Positions 53,277 through 60,161 of a stretch of DNA of 64,000 nt are shown here, piece by piece. The stretch is from Primorskyibacter sedentarius (GTDB taxonomy: Bacteria; Pseudomonadota; Alphaproteobacteria; Rhodobacterales; Rhodobacteraceae): positions 434,001 to 498,000 of the forward strand of contig NZ_SLZU01000001.1 of the NCBI RefSeq assembly GCF_004342065.1, given 5' to 3'. The first letter of the stretch is position 1. Every line of letters starts with the position of its first letter. The notes under the pieces are model-generated. The model was not told the origin of the DNA. It did no database searches and worked only from the letters and a program-made list of their open reading frames with translations. A program made the position numbers and the translations under genes.

Positions 53277-53353
53277 TGGTACCGCCTCCCTGGCTTGAAC
53301 AGGGGACCTCTGGATCCACAATCCAGCGCTCTAACCAACTGAGCTAAGGCGGC
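53277..53353 (-). tRNA. tRNA-His (anticodon GUG) of the alphaproteobacterial type
   Basis: A 77-base tRNA with encoded CCA. The acceptor stem GCCGCCT / AGGCGGT has a G1-U72 pair and discriminator A73. The anticodon loop TTGTGGA gives GUG for histidine. The D arm is GCTCAGTTGGTTAGAGC and the T arm CCCTG-TTCAAGC-CAGGG. The base before G1 in the gene is T, so no G-1 is encoded. Most bacterial tRNA-His have G-1 and C73; lack of G-1 with U72 and A73 is the known variant of an alphaproteobacterial clade such as Caulobacter. Confidence 0.95.
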
Positions 53354-53418
53354 ACTGGCGGGCGGGATACCGCCATGCGCTTGTGATTGCAAGCCCCTTG
53401 CGGCAGGAAATCGGCGGC

Positions 53419-53901
53419 TTACAGATCAATTTCGAACCCCTGCTCCACCACGTCCACGCCAAAGGAATGTTTCGGCTCTGACCGCGTCTCGCGCCAGCCC
53501 GTCGCACGGTAAAGCGCGCAGGCGGAACGGTGGCTCTGATGGGTCCAAAGCACCATGCGGCGATACCCATTTTCCCGCGCAAACCCCATACATTCGGACA
53601 AGAGCCGCTTGCCCAGCCCCAACCCGCTCGCCTCGGGGACCAGATAGAACAACCGCAGCTTGGCGGTCGTGTCATCCTGACGCACGCAAAAGATGCTGCC
53701 CAACCGTTCGAGGCCGCGATGCGCAACCCAGCCACGTTCCCCCCTGGGGTCGTGATTGCGGGCGAAATCTGCGAGGATCTCAGCCACCAAAGCCTCGAAG
53801 CTGATGTCGAACCCTTCATCGCGGGCATAGGCCTCGCCATGTTGCTGGACCAGCCAGCCGATATCACCATGGGTCAGATTACGAAGGTGAACTTGCGTCA
53901 T
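53419..53901 (-). CDS. GNAT-family N-acetyltransferase
   Basis: A 160-residue GNAT protein: N-terminal MTQVHLRNLTHGDIGWLVQQHGEAYARDEGF, central strands with WVAHRGLERLGSIFCVRQ and KLRLFYLVPEASGLGLGKRLL, where the Q/R-x-x-G-x-G/A acetyl-CoA loop is GLGLGK, and a C-terminal HRSACALYRATGWRETRSE typical for the fold. The acceptor is unknown. Some members of this set are fused to MarR domains, but here no HTH is present. ATG 53901 was chosen because the longer frame begins with a TTG and reads poorly; its ribosome site is weak. It stands alone between tRNA-His and a small gene. Confidence 0.82.
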   Translation of the reverse strand: MTQVHLRNLTHGDIGWLVQQHGEAYARDEGFDISFEALVAEILADFARNHDPRGERGWVAHRGLERLGSIFCVRQDDTTAKLRLFYLVPEASGLGLGKRLLSECMGFARENGYRRMVLWTHQSHRSACALYRATGWRETRSEPKHSFGVDVVEQGFEIDL

Positions 53902-53979
53902 GCGCCACACCGAAGCAGAGCCCGGCTTGCAAATCAACGGGTAAAGCGCTAGCTCCGCGCCATCACTGGGAGAAGACCG

Positions 53980-54171
53980 ATGGGCATCAACACCGAAAAA
54001 GATATCGAAGCGAACCTGCAGATCGGCCCCACGGATCAGGGGATGGTGCGTCTGTTCGTCTATGCTGGCGACCTGGAGATCCCGATGGATTTCGAGCCGG
54101 AAGAGGCGGAAGAGATCGCCGAGGAAATCCGCGCCGCCGCGACGGCAGTGAAACGTGGTGGCAAGCGCTGA
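53980..54171 (+). CDS. Small acidic conserved protein (DUF6324-like)
   Basis: A 63-residue protein, MGINTEKDIEANLQIGPTD followed by a beta-rich core (MVRLFVYAGDLEIPMDF) and an acidic helix (EPEEAEEIAEEIRAAATAV). I recall near-identical proteins in many Rhodobacteraceae annotated as DUF6324; that name is from memory. A GGGAGAAGACCG segment gives a fair ribosome site. Function unknown. It is convergent with mmcB. Confidence 0.7.
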   Translation: MGINTEKDIEANLQIGPTDQGMVRLFVYAGDLEIPMDFEPEEAEEIAEEIRAAATAVKRGGKR

Positions 54172-54204
54172 CCACGTAGCGCGGGCCGCGACGGTGGCCG
54201 CGCA

Positions 54205-54648
54205 TTAGCCCCAGATCGCCGCATCCGGGTCTCGCAGGCTTTGCAGGCGACGCGCGGCGTGCTGCGCAATCTTGCGGGTCAAAACGGTCCGGCGCGCGGC
54301 AGCGAGCTTCTCTTCCGGCGCCATGCGCAGGATTTCGGCATCATAGGCGTCGGCGATGATAAGCCCCGTTTCCGGGGGCAGCATATCGGTCGGGAAGTCC
54401 TGATCGACGGCCCAGAAGAACCTGTCGCACCAACCCAGATAGCCTTGCCACTTGCCATCGGCCATATAATCCGCCCGACTGGATTTGCATTCGACCACCC
54501 AGATCTCGCCTTTCGGGCCCAGCCCTGCAACATCGACGCGCAGGCCGCGATCCGGGACGAACTCCTCCACGGATACGAAACCAAGCGCCAGCAGATGCCG
54601 CGCGACCCCTCGGGCCAGCAATTGTCCGGGTTGCAGATCGTCTTTCAT
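54205..54648 (-). CDS. mmcB: MmcB-family DNA repair protein (PD-(D/E)XK nuclease-like)
   Basis: A 147-residue protein. Its core GLRVDVAGLGPKGEIWVVECKSSRADYMADGKW contains the D...ExK catalytic pattern of restriction-endonuclease-like folds (D in RVDV, E-C-K in VVECKSS), matching MmcB, which in Caulobacter contributes to mitomycin C resistance (recalled). The ATG at 54648 lies just 12 bases from a perfect SOS box on the same strand, so DNA-damage induction through LexA is expected. A longer frame to 54696 would begin upstream of that box and is unlikely. It shares its upstream region with the divergent ArsR gene. Confidence 0.85.
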   Translation of the reverse strand: MKDDLQPGQLLARGVARHLLALGFVSVEEFVPDRGLRVDVAGLGPKGEIWVVECKSSRADYMADGKWQGYLGWCDRFFWAVDQDFPTDMLPPETGLIIADAYDAEILRMAPEEKLAAARRTVLTRKIAQHAARRLQSLRDPDAAIWG

Positions 54649-54660
54649 GCGACAAATTGT

Positions 54661-54675
54661 GAACAAAAGATGAAC
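54661..54675 (-). promoter_or_regulatory. Alphaproteobacterial LexA (SOS) box
   Basis: On the minus strand the sequence is GTTC-ATCTTTT-GTTC, exactly the GTTC-N7-GTTC consensus recognised by alphaproteobacterial LexA. It sits 12 bases before the mmcB start codon. An additional half-site GAAC/GTTC lies next to it (54672-54682). Confidence 0.85.
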
Positions 54676-54689
54676 GAAGTTCAAGCCCC

Positions 54690-54738
54690 TTGACATGATA
54701 CCATTTGGTACCCCATAAAGATGAAACCAAACGGTATC
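54690..54738 (+). promoter_or_regulatory. Promoter and ArsR-type operator of the arsR-SRPBCC pair
   Basis: TTGACA (54690-54695), 18 bases, then CATAAA (54714-54719) form a good promoter. Around it lies a long inverted repeat: GATACCATTTGGT (54697-54709) between -35 and -10, and ACCAAACGGTATC (54726-54738) downstream, 12 of 13 positions complementary. The left arm is itself palindromic (TACCA-TT-TGGTA). This fits negative autoregulation by the ArsR-type protein. Confidence 0.75.
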
Positions 54739-54753
54739 ACGAAAGGACGCTTT

Positions 54754-55098
54754 ATGCAGCCTGATCTACAACCCGCGTTCCGGGCGCTCGCCGATCCGAC
54801 ACGCCGCGACATTCTGCGGATGCTGGGGCAGAACCGGATGAGCATCGGCCAGGTCGCGGACCGGTTCGATATGACCCGTGCCGCCGTGCGCAAACACATG
54901 CGCGTGCTGGAGGAAGGGAACCTTATCCGGTTCGAAACCCATGGCCGCGAACGGCTCTCCTCGCTCAATGCAGAGGCGCTGCGTCCGGTGACGGACTGGC
55001 TTTCATGGTTCGACCGGTTCTGGGACGACAAGCTCTCGGCGCTGCAATCCACCCTGGCAGAGGACAGCTCTGCCCCCGATGAAAAGGACAGGACATGA
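54754..55098 (+). CDS. ArsR-family (HTH) transcriptional regulator
   Basis: A 114-residue winged-helix repressor: MQPDLQPAFRALADPTRRDILRML, recognition part SIGQVADRFDMTRAAVRKHMRVLEEGNLI, wing RFETHGRERLSSL, and a C-terminal helix. The ADPTRRDIL start and lack of metal-binding cysteines place it in the group that is paired with SRPBCC/AHSA1 proteins rather than in metal sensors. ATG 54754 is preceded by AAAGGACGCTTT; ATG 54721 lies inside the operator and is less likely. Its 3' end overlaps the SRPBCC gene by 4 bases. Confidence 0.87.
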   Translation: MQPDLQPAFRALADPTRRDILRMLGQNRMSIGQVADRFDMTRAAVRKHMRVLEEGNLIRFETHGRERLSSLNAEALRPVTDWLSWFDRFWDDKLSALQSTLAEDSSAPDEKDRT

Positions 55099-55499
55099 CC
55101 CACACGATCAACAAATCAGTCTTCCTCAGCGCGTCACCGGAAACGGTGTGGGCGCATCTAACCAAATCCGAACTGCTGGCAAAGTGGTTCCATCCCGCCC
55201 GCGCCGATCTGGTGGAGGGCAAGGATTTCGAACTTTACAGCCAGAAGGACGGCGACCGCATGTGCTGGGGCCGCGTTACCAGCGCGACGCCGCACAGCGC
55301 TCTGCTCTGGGATTTCACCGTCGGTCCGTTGCAAGGTGCCATGACCCGCGTCGCATGGACGCTGGAGGAATCAGAGGGCGGCACGAAACTCATGCTGGAG
55401 CATTCCGGGCTTCCCGAAGGCGCTGAAGGCTACGGGCTGGTCATGGCGCTGGACAAAGGCTGGCACGGCTTCATGGGTCAGTTGCACGATATTTCGTGA
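55095..55499 (+). CDS. SRPBCC/AHSA1-family protein
   Basis: A 134-residue helix-grip protein of the START/AHSA1 type: INKSVFLSASPETVWAHLTKSELLAKWFHPA with the AKWFHP signature, YSQKDGDRMCWGRVTSA, and the C-terminal helix ending GWHGFMGQLHDIS. These proteins bind hydrophobic ligands or act as co-chaperone-like factors; function here is unknown. It overlaps the regulator by 4 bases (ATGA). The regulator-SRPBCC pair is common in proteobacteria. Confidence 0.87.
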   Translation: MTHTINKSVFLSASPETVWAHLTKSELLAKWFHPARADLVEGKDFELYSQKDGDRMCWGRVTSATPHSALLWDFTVGPLQGAMTRVAWTLEESEGGTKLMLEHSGLPEGAEGYGLVMALDKGWHGFMGQLHDIS

Positions 55500-55505
55500 C
55501 ACCCC

Positions 55506-55533
55506 TTGCCGCGAGCGCACCCGCGCATTACCT
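55506..55533 (+). promoter_or_regulatory. Putative promoter of the 6S RNA
   Basis: TTGCCG (55506-55511), 16 bases, then TTACCT (55528-55533), placing a transcription start near 55540, at the foot of the predicted terminal stem of the RNA. Confidence 0.45.
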
Positions 55534-55537
55534 AAGC

Positions 55538-55703
55538 GCGTGGCGGGTACTGCCCTTCTCGTTTACGGTTGCATTCCGGTGGCCTTAAGCAATTCCGAGG
55601 GAGCTGGCTCTGTCCGGATCCTGGTCCGGTTACCTGGCGCCCACCTGTATATACAGGTCCTCGGGAATGAGATAACCACACGGTTGGTGTGGTCCCGCCG
55701 CTT
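55538..55703 (+). ncRNA. ssrS: Probable 6S RNA
   Basis: A roughly 160-base segment that folds as a long rod. Terminal stem GGCGGG (55542-55547) pairs with CCCGCC (55694-55699), extended by GCGT/ACGC. An inner stem ATTCCGAGG pairs with CCTCGGGAAT (one bulge). Between them is a large central bubble whose 3' side carries a small hairpin CCACAC-GGTTG-GTGTGG. The apical part contains CCGGA-TCCTGG-TCCGG and the palindrome ACCTGTATATACAGGT. Terminal stem, open bubble mimicking a melted promoter, and internal stem are the features of 6S RNA, the sigma-70 RNA polymerase regulator, and the size matches. A segment GGCCTTAAGCA resembles the conserved bubble sequence. An overlapping 143-codon frame is not a gene. 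Strand and exact ends are inferred; covariance-model search would settle it. Confidence 0.65.
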
Positions 55704-55704
55704 C

Positions 55705-55726
55705 ACGCCCCGGTTCGCCGGGGCGT
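55705..55726 (+). terminator. Hairpin after the 6S RNA
   Basis: A perfect 9-bp stem ACGCCCCGG / CCGGGGCGT with a TTCG loop just after the RNA. No T-tract follows on the plus strand (GCATCCC), so it may be a terminator of reduced strength or a processing stop. Confidence 0.5.
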
Positions 55727-55743
55727 GCATCCCAAAAAATGAA

Positions 55744-56049
55744 TTAAAGCAGACGCTTGCGGCTTTCGGCTTTTGCCGGAACCATCGCGTATTCCCGCGC
55801 GCGGCCACCCCCACGGGGGCCCTCGTCACGCTCTTGCATGCGCATGACCGAAATCCCGAACTGCACGCCCGCGAAGACGATCCCGTTGAACACCCAAAGC
55901 ATCAGGGCCGCCAGAAAACCCACATCGCTTTGCCCTACAAGATGGCCCAGACCTGCAACGTCAAACCATAGAAGGCCAAAGACGAAGGCCGCGGAAATCC
56001 CGAAACCGATGGCAACCTGAGTGATGTAGAGGCGGATCAACTTTGGCAT
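55744..56049 (-). CDS. Small two-helix membrane protein next to 6S RNA
   Basis: A 101-residue protein with two hydrophobic helices (LYITQVAIGFGISAAFVFGLLWF and VGFLAALMLWVFNGIVFAGVQFGI), then a hydrophilic, basic tail (MRMQERDEGPRGGGRAREYAMVPAKAESRKRLL). ATG 56049 follows AGGAGTTCACCC; the longer frame is spurious. In Rhodobacter sphaeroides the 6S RNA gene is linked to a putative salt-induced membrane protein gene (recalled); whether this is its counterpart is uncertain, since here the orientation is convergent. Confidence 0.72.
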   Translation of the reverse strand: MPKLIRLYITQVAIGFGISAAFVFGLLWFDVAGLGHLVGQSDVGFLAALMLWVFNGIVFAGVQFGISVMRMQERDEGPRGGGRAREYAMVPAKAESRKRLL

Positions 56050-56199
56050 GGGTGAACTCCTGGTTCTCATACATCTTGAAGATAGCATTCGTTGGCACTT
56101 TGACAAGACGCAGCCTATGGTCTTCGGCGGCGCATGACCCATTTAATATATCGAAGCACCAAGGCGCTGAATGATCCAGATCAAGGGAACCGCAGAACC

Positions 56200-57519
56200 A
56201 TGACCGACGAGACCACGGCGCAGACCCAAAGAATGCGCGACGTGCGCGAGATTGAAGGGCACCTTGGCTGGCTGGACACGATCACGGGCACGTCCCTTGG
56301 GGTGCTGGCAACAGCTTCGGGGATCTATACCTATCTTGGGGTCTCTTCGCTTCTGGACGATACCGGTGCGCTCAGCTTTTTCGCCGCCGCGGCCTATTCC
56401 ATTGCCGTGTCGGTGGGCATTTTCGTGTTCTGGTCCTACCTGATGCGCCTGCTGCCCGCGATGCAGACCGCGGCCAGCCGGATCGGTCTGGTCCTGTGCA
56501 TGTTGCTGGGCTCTGGCGCGATCATCGCGATGTCGAGCTGGCTGAACGCAGCCGCGCTTGCGGGATCCGCCGCAGTTGAACAACACCTTGCCCGGACGGT
56601 GCAGGATTATCAGGGTGCGTTGGAGCAGTCGCATTCCGTCGCCGTCGCGGCGCAGGGGCTGGAACGCGACGTGGCGCGCGTGCGCTCGACACTCGACGAC
56701 CTGTCCCAGCAGGAGGCAGAGGGAAACCTGTCCGGGCTTGCCGGGCGGGGCGCGGTGTTCCGCATCCTGCGCCAGAAATCGGCAGAGCTTGCCGGGCTGG
56801 AAAGCCAGATCTCCAGCCAGTCCGCGCTGGTCGAGGCGTCCTTTGCCGAGGGCAATGCGATCCTCAAACGCATGCGTGAACTGACGGTGGAAACCGGCCC
56901 GGTCGAGGCGAGATCGGTCATCTTCTCGGAAGAAGCAGTGCGTCTGGCCGGCGTCATCACCACCCTGCGCCAGCTGTCTGTCGCGCCGCTGGTCGAACGC
57001 GCCGCGGCCGACCTTGCAGCAGCCGTCGTCCTGCCAGAGCTTGACGGGCGCAGCGCGGATGACCGCAACGACCAGCAGGCAACGATTGCGTCTGTCATGG
57101 ATGTGCTGGGGCAGCGCGCCCAGACTTTGCAGGGAGCGGCACGCGAAGTCATGGATCTGCCCGCCCCGGAAGAGACCGCCTATACGCCCATCAGCACCGC
57201 CGACGCCGTGATCCGCTATGCGGGTGATTTTGTGCCCTCCTGGGCGGGTGCGATCGCGATTGATCTGCTGCCCGCCGTGCTGGTCCTGATCATCGCCGTG
57301 GCGCAAGGCGCCATCCGCACAGGCCGCCGCAACGTGCCCGTCGAGGATCGCATGACGCTTTCGGAGCTCCGTGCCGCGGTGATCGCCCTGCGCGATGTGG
57401 AGGCCGTCGCAGGCCCACCGCAGCCCGCCCCACCGGTCGAGGCACGACCCGAGGCCAGCGCCGAGGACCGTAAGGGCCCGCATCCCGTCCCGCTCGACCC
57501 GGAAAGGTCACGCTCATGA
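56200..57519 (+). CDS. Membrane protein with long central coiled-coil region
   Basis: A 439-residue protein of unknown function. Three transmembrane helices lie near the N-terminus (TSLGVLATASGIYTYLGVS, LSFFAAAAYSIAVSVGIFVFWSYL, RIGLVLCMLLGSGAIIAMSSW). A long helical domain (about 150-375) rich in Ala, Glu, Gln and Arg has likely coiled-coil character, followed by one helix near the C-terminus (SWAGAIAIDLLPAVLVLIIAVAQ) and a Pro/Ala/Glu-rich tail. The large helical part is probably periplasmic. The ATG at 56200 is 11 bases after AAGGGA. Its stop overlaps the ClpP-fold protease gene by 4 bases, so the pair is co-translated and may work together at the membrane. Confidence 0.75.
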   Translation: MTDETTAQTQRMRDVREIEGHLGWLDTITGTSLGVLATASGIYTYLGVSSLLDDTGALSFFAAAAYSIAVSVGIFVFWSYLMRLLPAMQTAASRIGLVLCMLLGSGAIIAMSSWLNAAALAGSAAVEQHLARTVQDYQGALEQSHSVAVAAQGLERDVARVRSTLDDLSQQEAEGNLSGLAGRGAVFRILRQKSAELAGLESQISSQSALVEASFAEGNAILKRMRELTVETGPVEARSVIFSEEAVRLAGVITTLRQLSVAPLVERAAADLAAAVVLPELDGRSADDRNDQQATIASVMDVLGQRAQTLQGAAREVMDLPAPEETAYTPISTADAVIRYAGDFVPSWAGAIAIDLLPAVLVLIIAVAQGAIRTGRRNVPVEDRMTLSELRAAVIALRDVEAVAGPPQPAPPVEARPEASAEDRKGPHPVPLDPERSRS

Positions 57520-58283
57520 CGGCCACCCGCGCCTCATCTTTCGGCGCACGCGGCGTCATGCGGTTGATCCTTGGATTGCAGGTTGCCATCGCCTTGTTGC
57601 TGATCGCGGGCGACATGGGGGCGGCCCTGCCAAACCTGCTCAGCCCGTCGCGGCAGCCCGCCCTGGACACACCGATAGAGCCCGGCGACCAGACGCGCCG
57701 CTTCACGCCCTCGCCCCGCCCGATGCAACCCGGCACCCTGCCCTACGGCATCCCCGCCGACATGCCCTCGCGCCTGCTGTTCGAGCCGCGCGAGATCGAC
57801 GGGGCTCCGGGGCTTGTCATCAGCGGCACGATCCGCGAGGGCGACGCGGCACGCTTTGCCGACGCGCTTGCCTCCAACCCCGATACGGCCCGGATTGCCC
57901 TGCATTCGCCCGGCGGCTCTGTCCGGGATGCCTTGCAGATCGGTCGGGCCATCCGCGACGCGGGCCTGCACACCCAGCTGACGGGCAGCACGGTGTGCCT
58001 GTCAGCCTGCCCCTATATCCTGATGGGCGGGACAACGCGTACCGTGGCAGATCAGGCGTCAGTCGGCGTGCATCAACATTATTTCGGCGAAAACACGATC
58101 CTGCCCGCGTTTATCGCCGTGGAATCGATCCAGCGTGGTCAGGGCGAGGTAATGTCCTTCCTTCAGGACATGGGTATTGATCTGCGGGCCATGCAGCCTG
58201 CCCTGCTCACGCCACCTGACGAGATCTACGTCTTTCTGCCGGGGGAATTGCAGGAATACCGCATTGTGACCGACACGGACTGA
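57516..58283 (+). CDS. Membrane-anchored ClpP-fold serine protease-like protein
   Basis: A 255-residue protein with an N-terminal signal anchor (GVMRLILGLQVAIALLLIAGDM) and a ClpP/crotonase-type domain from about residue 85. The HSPGGSV loop (130-136), nucleophile S163 within CLSACPYILMGG and a histidine in VGVHQHYF (H186) give a plausible Ser-His pair as in COG3904-type proteins. The domain would lie outside the cytoplasmic membrane. The third catalytic residue cannot be assigned. It overlaps the coiled-coil membrane protein gene by 4 bases. Proteolysis of a membrane or envelope protein is inferred, not shown. Confidence 0.77.
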   Translation: MTATRASSFGARGVMRLILGLQVAIALLLIAGDMGAALPNLLSPSRQPALDTPIEPGDQTRRFTPSPRPMQPGTLPYGIPADMPSRLLFEPREIDGAPGLVISGTIREGDAARFADALASNPDTARIALHSPGGSVRDALQIGRAIRDAGLHTQLTGSTVCLSACPYILMGGTTRTVADQASVGVHQHYFGENTILPAFIAVESIQRGQGEVMSFLQDMGIDLRAMQPALLTPPDEIYVFLPGELQEYRIVTDTD

Positions 58284-58420
58284 CCAAACCTCGCCCCCCA
58301 CAAATACGCGAAGTCGAGTTGGCCTTGCGCTGCTTGGCGGTTATCCTTGGGGAACCTGCAGGCAGGCACCCCGATCAACATCGGCTGTACCCCGCTGCCT
58401 GAGACCATCGAGAGGCTTGA

Positions 58421-59425
58421 ATGAAAGACGAACGCCCGAATTCGGCAGAGGAGTCCCCCACCCCGGCCACTGGGGTCAAGGGCTGCTGCATCCCCAGCGC
58501 GACCGAACTGTCGGATCATGACTGGATGGCCGATGCCAAAGCCGTGGCACCCGCCCCGGCCGATATTCAGGCAGAACTGCGCGCGAAACTGCTGGAAATC
58601 CCCGGCGGTTTTTTCGAGATGGGAACGCGTAAGGGCACCTATCCGGCCGATCTCGACTCGCCCCGCGTAAAGGTAAAGGTATCTCCCTTCCTCATTTCTG
58701 CCACCACCGTCACCAATGCCGAATTTGCCCGTTTCGTCGCGGCGTCAGGCTACCGCACGGTAGCAGAGGTTTGGGGCTGGACCTTTGTGTTTCACCTCAT
58801 GCTCGACGACGCCACGCGCTGGCCCGAGACCCCGCCGGGACTGCCATGGTGGCGCAAGGTGGATGGCGCCTGCTGGTCTGCGCCCACAGGTCCGGGCACA
58901 ACCTGGCAGGACAAGCCCGACCACCCCGCCGTGCATATCGCCTGGTACGATGCGCTGGCCTATTGCCAATGGGCCGGGCTGCGACTGCCGACCGAGGCAG
59001 AATGGGAACGCGCCGCACGCGGCGGGCTGGAACGCAAGAAATTCCCGTGGGGCAACGCGATGACGCCAAACGGAGAATTTGCGATGAACACCTGGCAGGG
59101 TGATTTTCCAAACCATAACACGGCCGAAGATGGCTATCTCGGGACCGCCCCCGTCACCGCCTTTTCCCCGAATGGCTTCGGGCTCTACAATTGCTCCGGC
59201 AATGTCTGGGAATGGGTTCAGGACTGGTTCGGGTCAACCCGACCGAACGGCCCCGCGCGTGATCCGCAGGGCCCGGAAAGCGGCAGGGCGCGGGTGCAGA
59301 GAGGCGGATCCTACCTCTGCCACGCCAGCTATTGCGACCGCTACCACGTGCATTCCCGGACGCAGAACGACCCTGACACATCAATCGGAAATTGCGGCTT
59401 CCGCGTCGCTGCAAGCAAGAGCTAG
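58421..59425 (+). CDS. Formylglycine-generating enzyme (sulfatase-maturing)
   Basis: A 334-residue SUMF1-type protein. The FGE fold is recognised from IPGGFFEMGTRKGTYPADLDSPRVKV, PVTNAEFARFV-like VTNAEFARFVAASGY, RLPTEAEWERAARGG and NCSGNVWEWVQDWFG. The copper-binding catalytic cysteines of true formylglycine-generating enzymes are present as C300 and C305 (YLCHASYCDRYHVHSRTQ), so this oxidises a cysteine of a sulfatase or alkaline phosphatase-like target to formylglycine and is not just a relative such as EgtB or PvdO. An N-terminal CC pair (KGCCIPS) is also present. No sulfatase is in the window. The ATG follows GAGAGGCTTGA. Confidence 0.88.
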   Translation: MKDERPNSAEESPTPATGVKGCCIPSATELSDHDWMADAKAVAPAPADIQAELRAKLLEIPGGFFEMGTRKGTYPADLDSPRVKVKVSPFLISATTVTNAEFARFVAASGYRTVAEVWGWTFVFHLMLDDATRWPETPPGLPWWRKVDGACWSAPTGPGTTWQDKPDHPAVHIAWYDALAYCQWAGLRLPTEAEWERAARGGLERKKFPWGNAMTPNGEFAMNTWQGDFPNHNTAEDGYLGTAPVTAFSPNGFGLYNCSGNVWEWVQDWFGSTRPNGPARDPQGPESGRARVQRGGSYLCHASYCDRYHVHSRTQNDPDTSIGNCGFRVAASKS

Positions 59426-59552
59426 CCCCGAAAGCGACAGTCGCCGCCGGGGCAGTTGCAGGCCCCAACAACACGCGCGGCGCCGGAGATTTGCGTCGCA
59501 TCGCATCTTTCTGAAAAAAGAGCGCGCGGAAGCGCCCATTTTAGTCACCTTC

Positions 59553-60011
59553 TCAAAGTGGAAGGGCCGTGGTCGATTTGATCTCTTCCATCGAAAGAAG
59601 CGCGGTCACGTTATGCACCCGCACCTCGGAGATAAGCGCCTGATAAAAGGCGTCATAGGCGCGGGCGTTCTTGACCCGCACCTTCAGGATATAGTCGATA
59701 TCCCCCGCAAGCCGGTGCGCTTCCTGCACTTCCGGGCGATCACGCAGGGCCTTTAGAAAGGCCTGTTGCCAGGTCGCTTCATGTTCGCTGGTACGGATCA
59801 GGACAAAGAAACAGGCCTCGAATCCCAGCGCTTCGGCGTCCAGATAAACGGTTTGCCGCCCTATGATGCCCGCCTCGCGCATCTTGCGGATGCGATTCCA
59901 GACCGGGGTCTTCGACGACCCGACTTCTCTGGCAATATCGTCCAGTGATCGACCGGCATCCTCCTGCAAAGCCTTGAGGATTTTCCGGTCTGTGTCGTCT
60001 ATCCGCGCCAT
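59553..60011 (-). CDS. Lrp/AsnC-family regulator next to the sulfur operon
   Basis: A 152-residue Lrp-type protein: HTH part DDTDRKILKALQEDAGRSLDDIAREVGSSKTPVWNRIRKM and RAM domain with EAHRLAGDIDYILKVRV. It is divergent from the cobA-cys operon with a 150-base gap that contains an AT-rich inverted repeat of the type Lrp proteins bind, so local regulation of sulfur assimilation is likely (inference). The ATG at 60011 has GAAGGG upstream. The effector, possibly a sulfur amino acid, is unknown. Confidence 0.85.
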   Translation of the reverse strand: MARIDDTDRKILKALQEDAGRSLDDIAREVGSSKTPVWNRIRKMREAGIIGRQTVYLDAEALGFEACFFVLIRTSEHEATWQQAFLKALRDRPEVQEAHRLAGDIDYILKVRVKNARAYDAFYQALISEVRVHNVTALLSMEEIKSTTALPL

Positions 60012-60100
60012 GGTTTCGCCCTTCCACGCATTTACGGGAAAAATGTTTCCGCTGGGCCGACTACTAGAACAATCATCCTTATTCAGGCAAGCGTCTAGGC

Positions 60101-60117
60101 AAAATTGGGGAAATTTT
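60101..60117. promoter_or_regulatory. AT-rich inverted repeat upstream of cobA
   Basis: AAAATT (60101-60106) and AATTTT (60112-60117) form an inverted repeat around GGGGA, followed by TATATT, a good -10-like hexamer, at 60120-60125. It lies 36 bases before the cobA start in the gap shared with the Lrp-type gene and is a plausible Lrp site. Confidence 0.45.
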
Positions 60118-60161
60118 CCTATATTGAGGGACGCAACAGACGAACACCCAAGGACCGCGCC

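Noticed and set aside
55540-55971. 143-codon frame over the 6S RNA candidate
   Set aside because: It spans the structured RNA and the antisense of the small membrane protein gene; no ribosome site.
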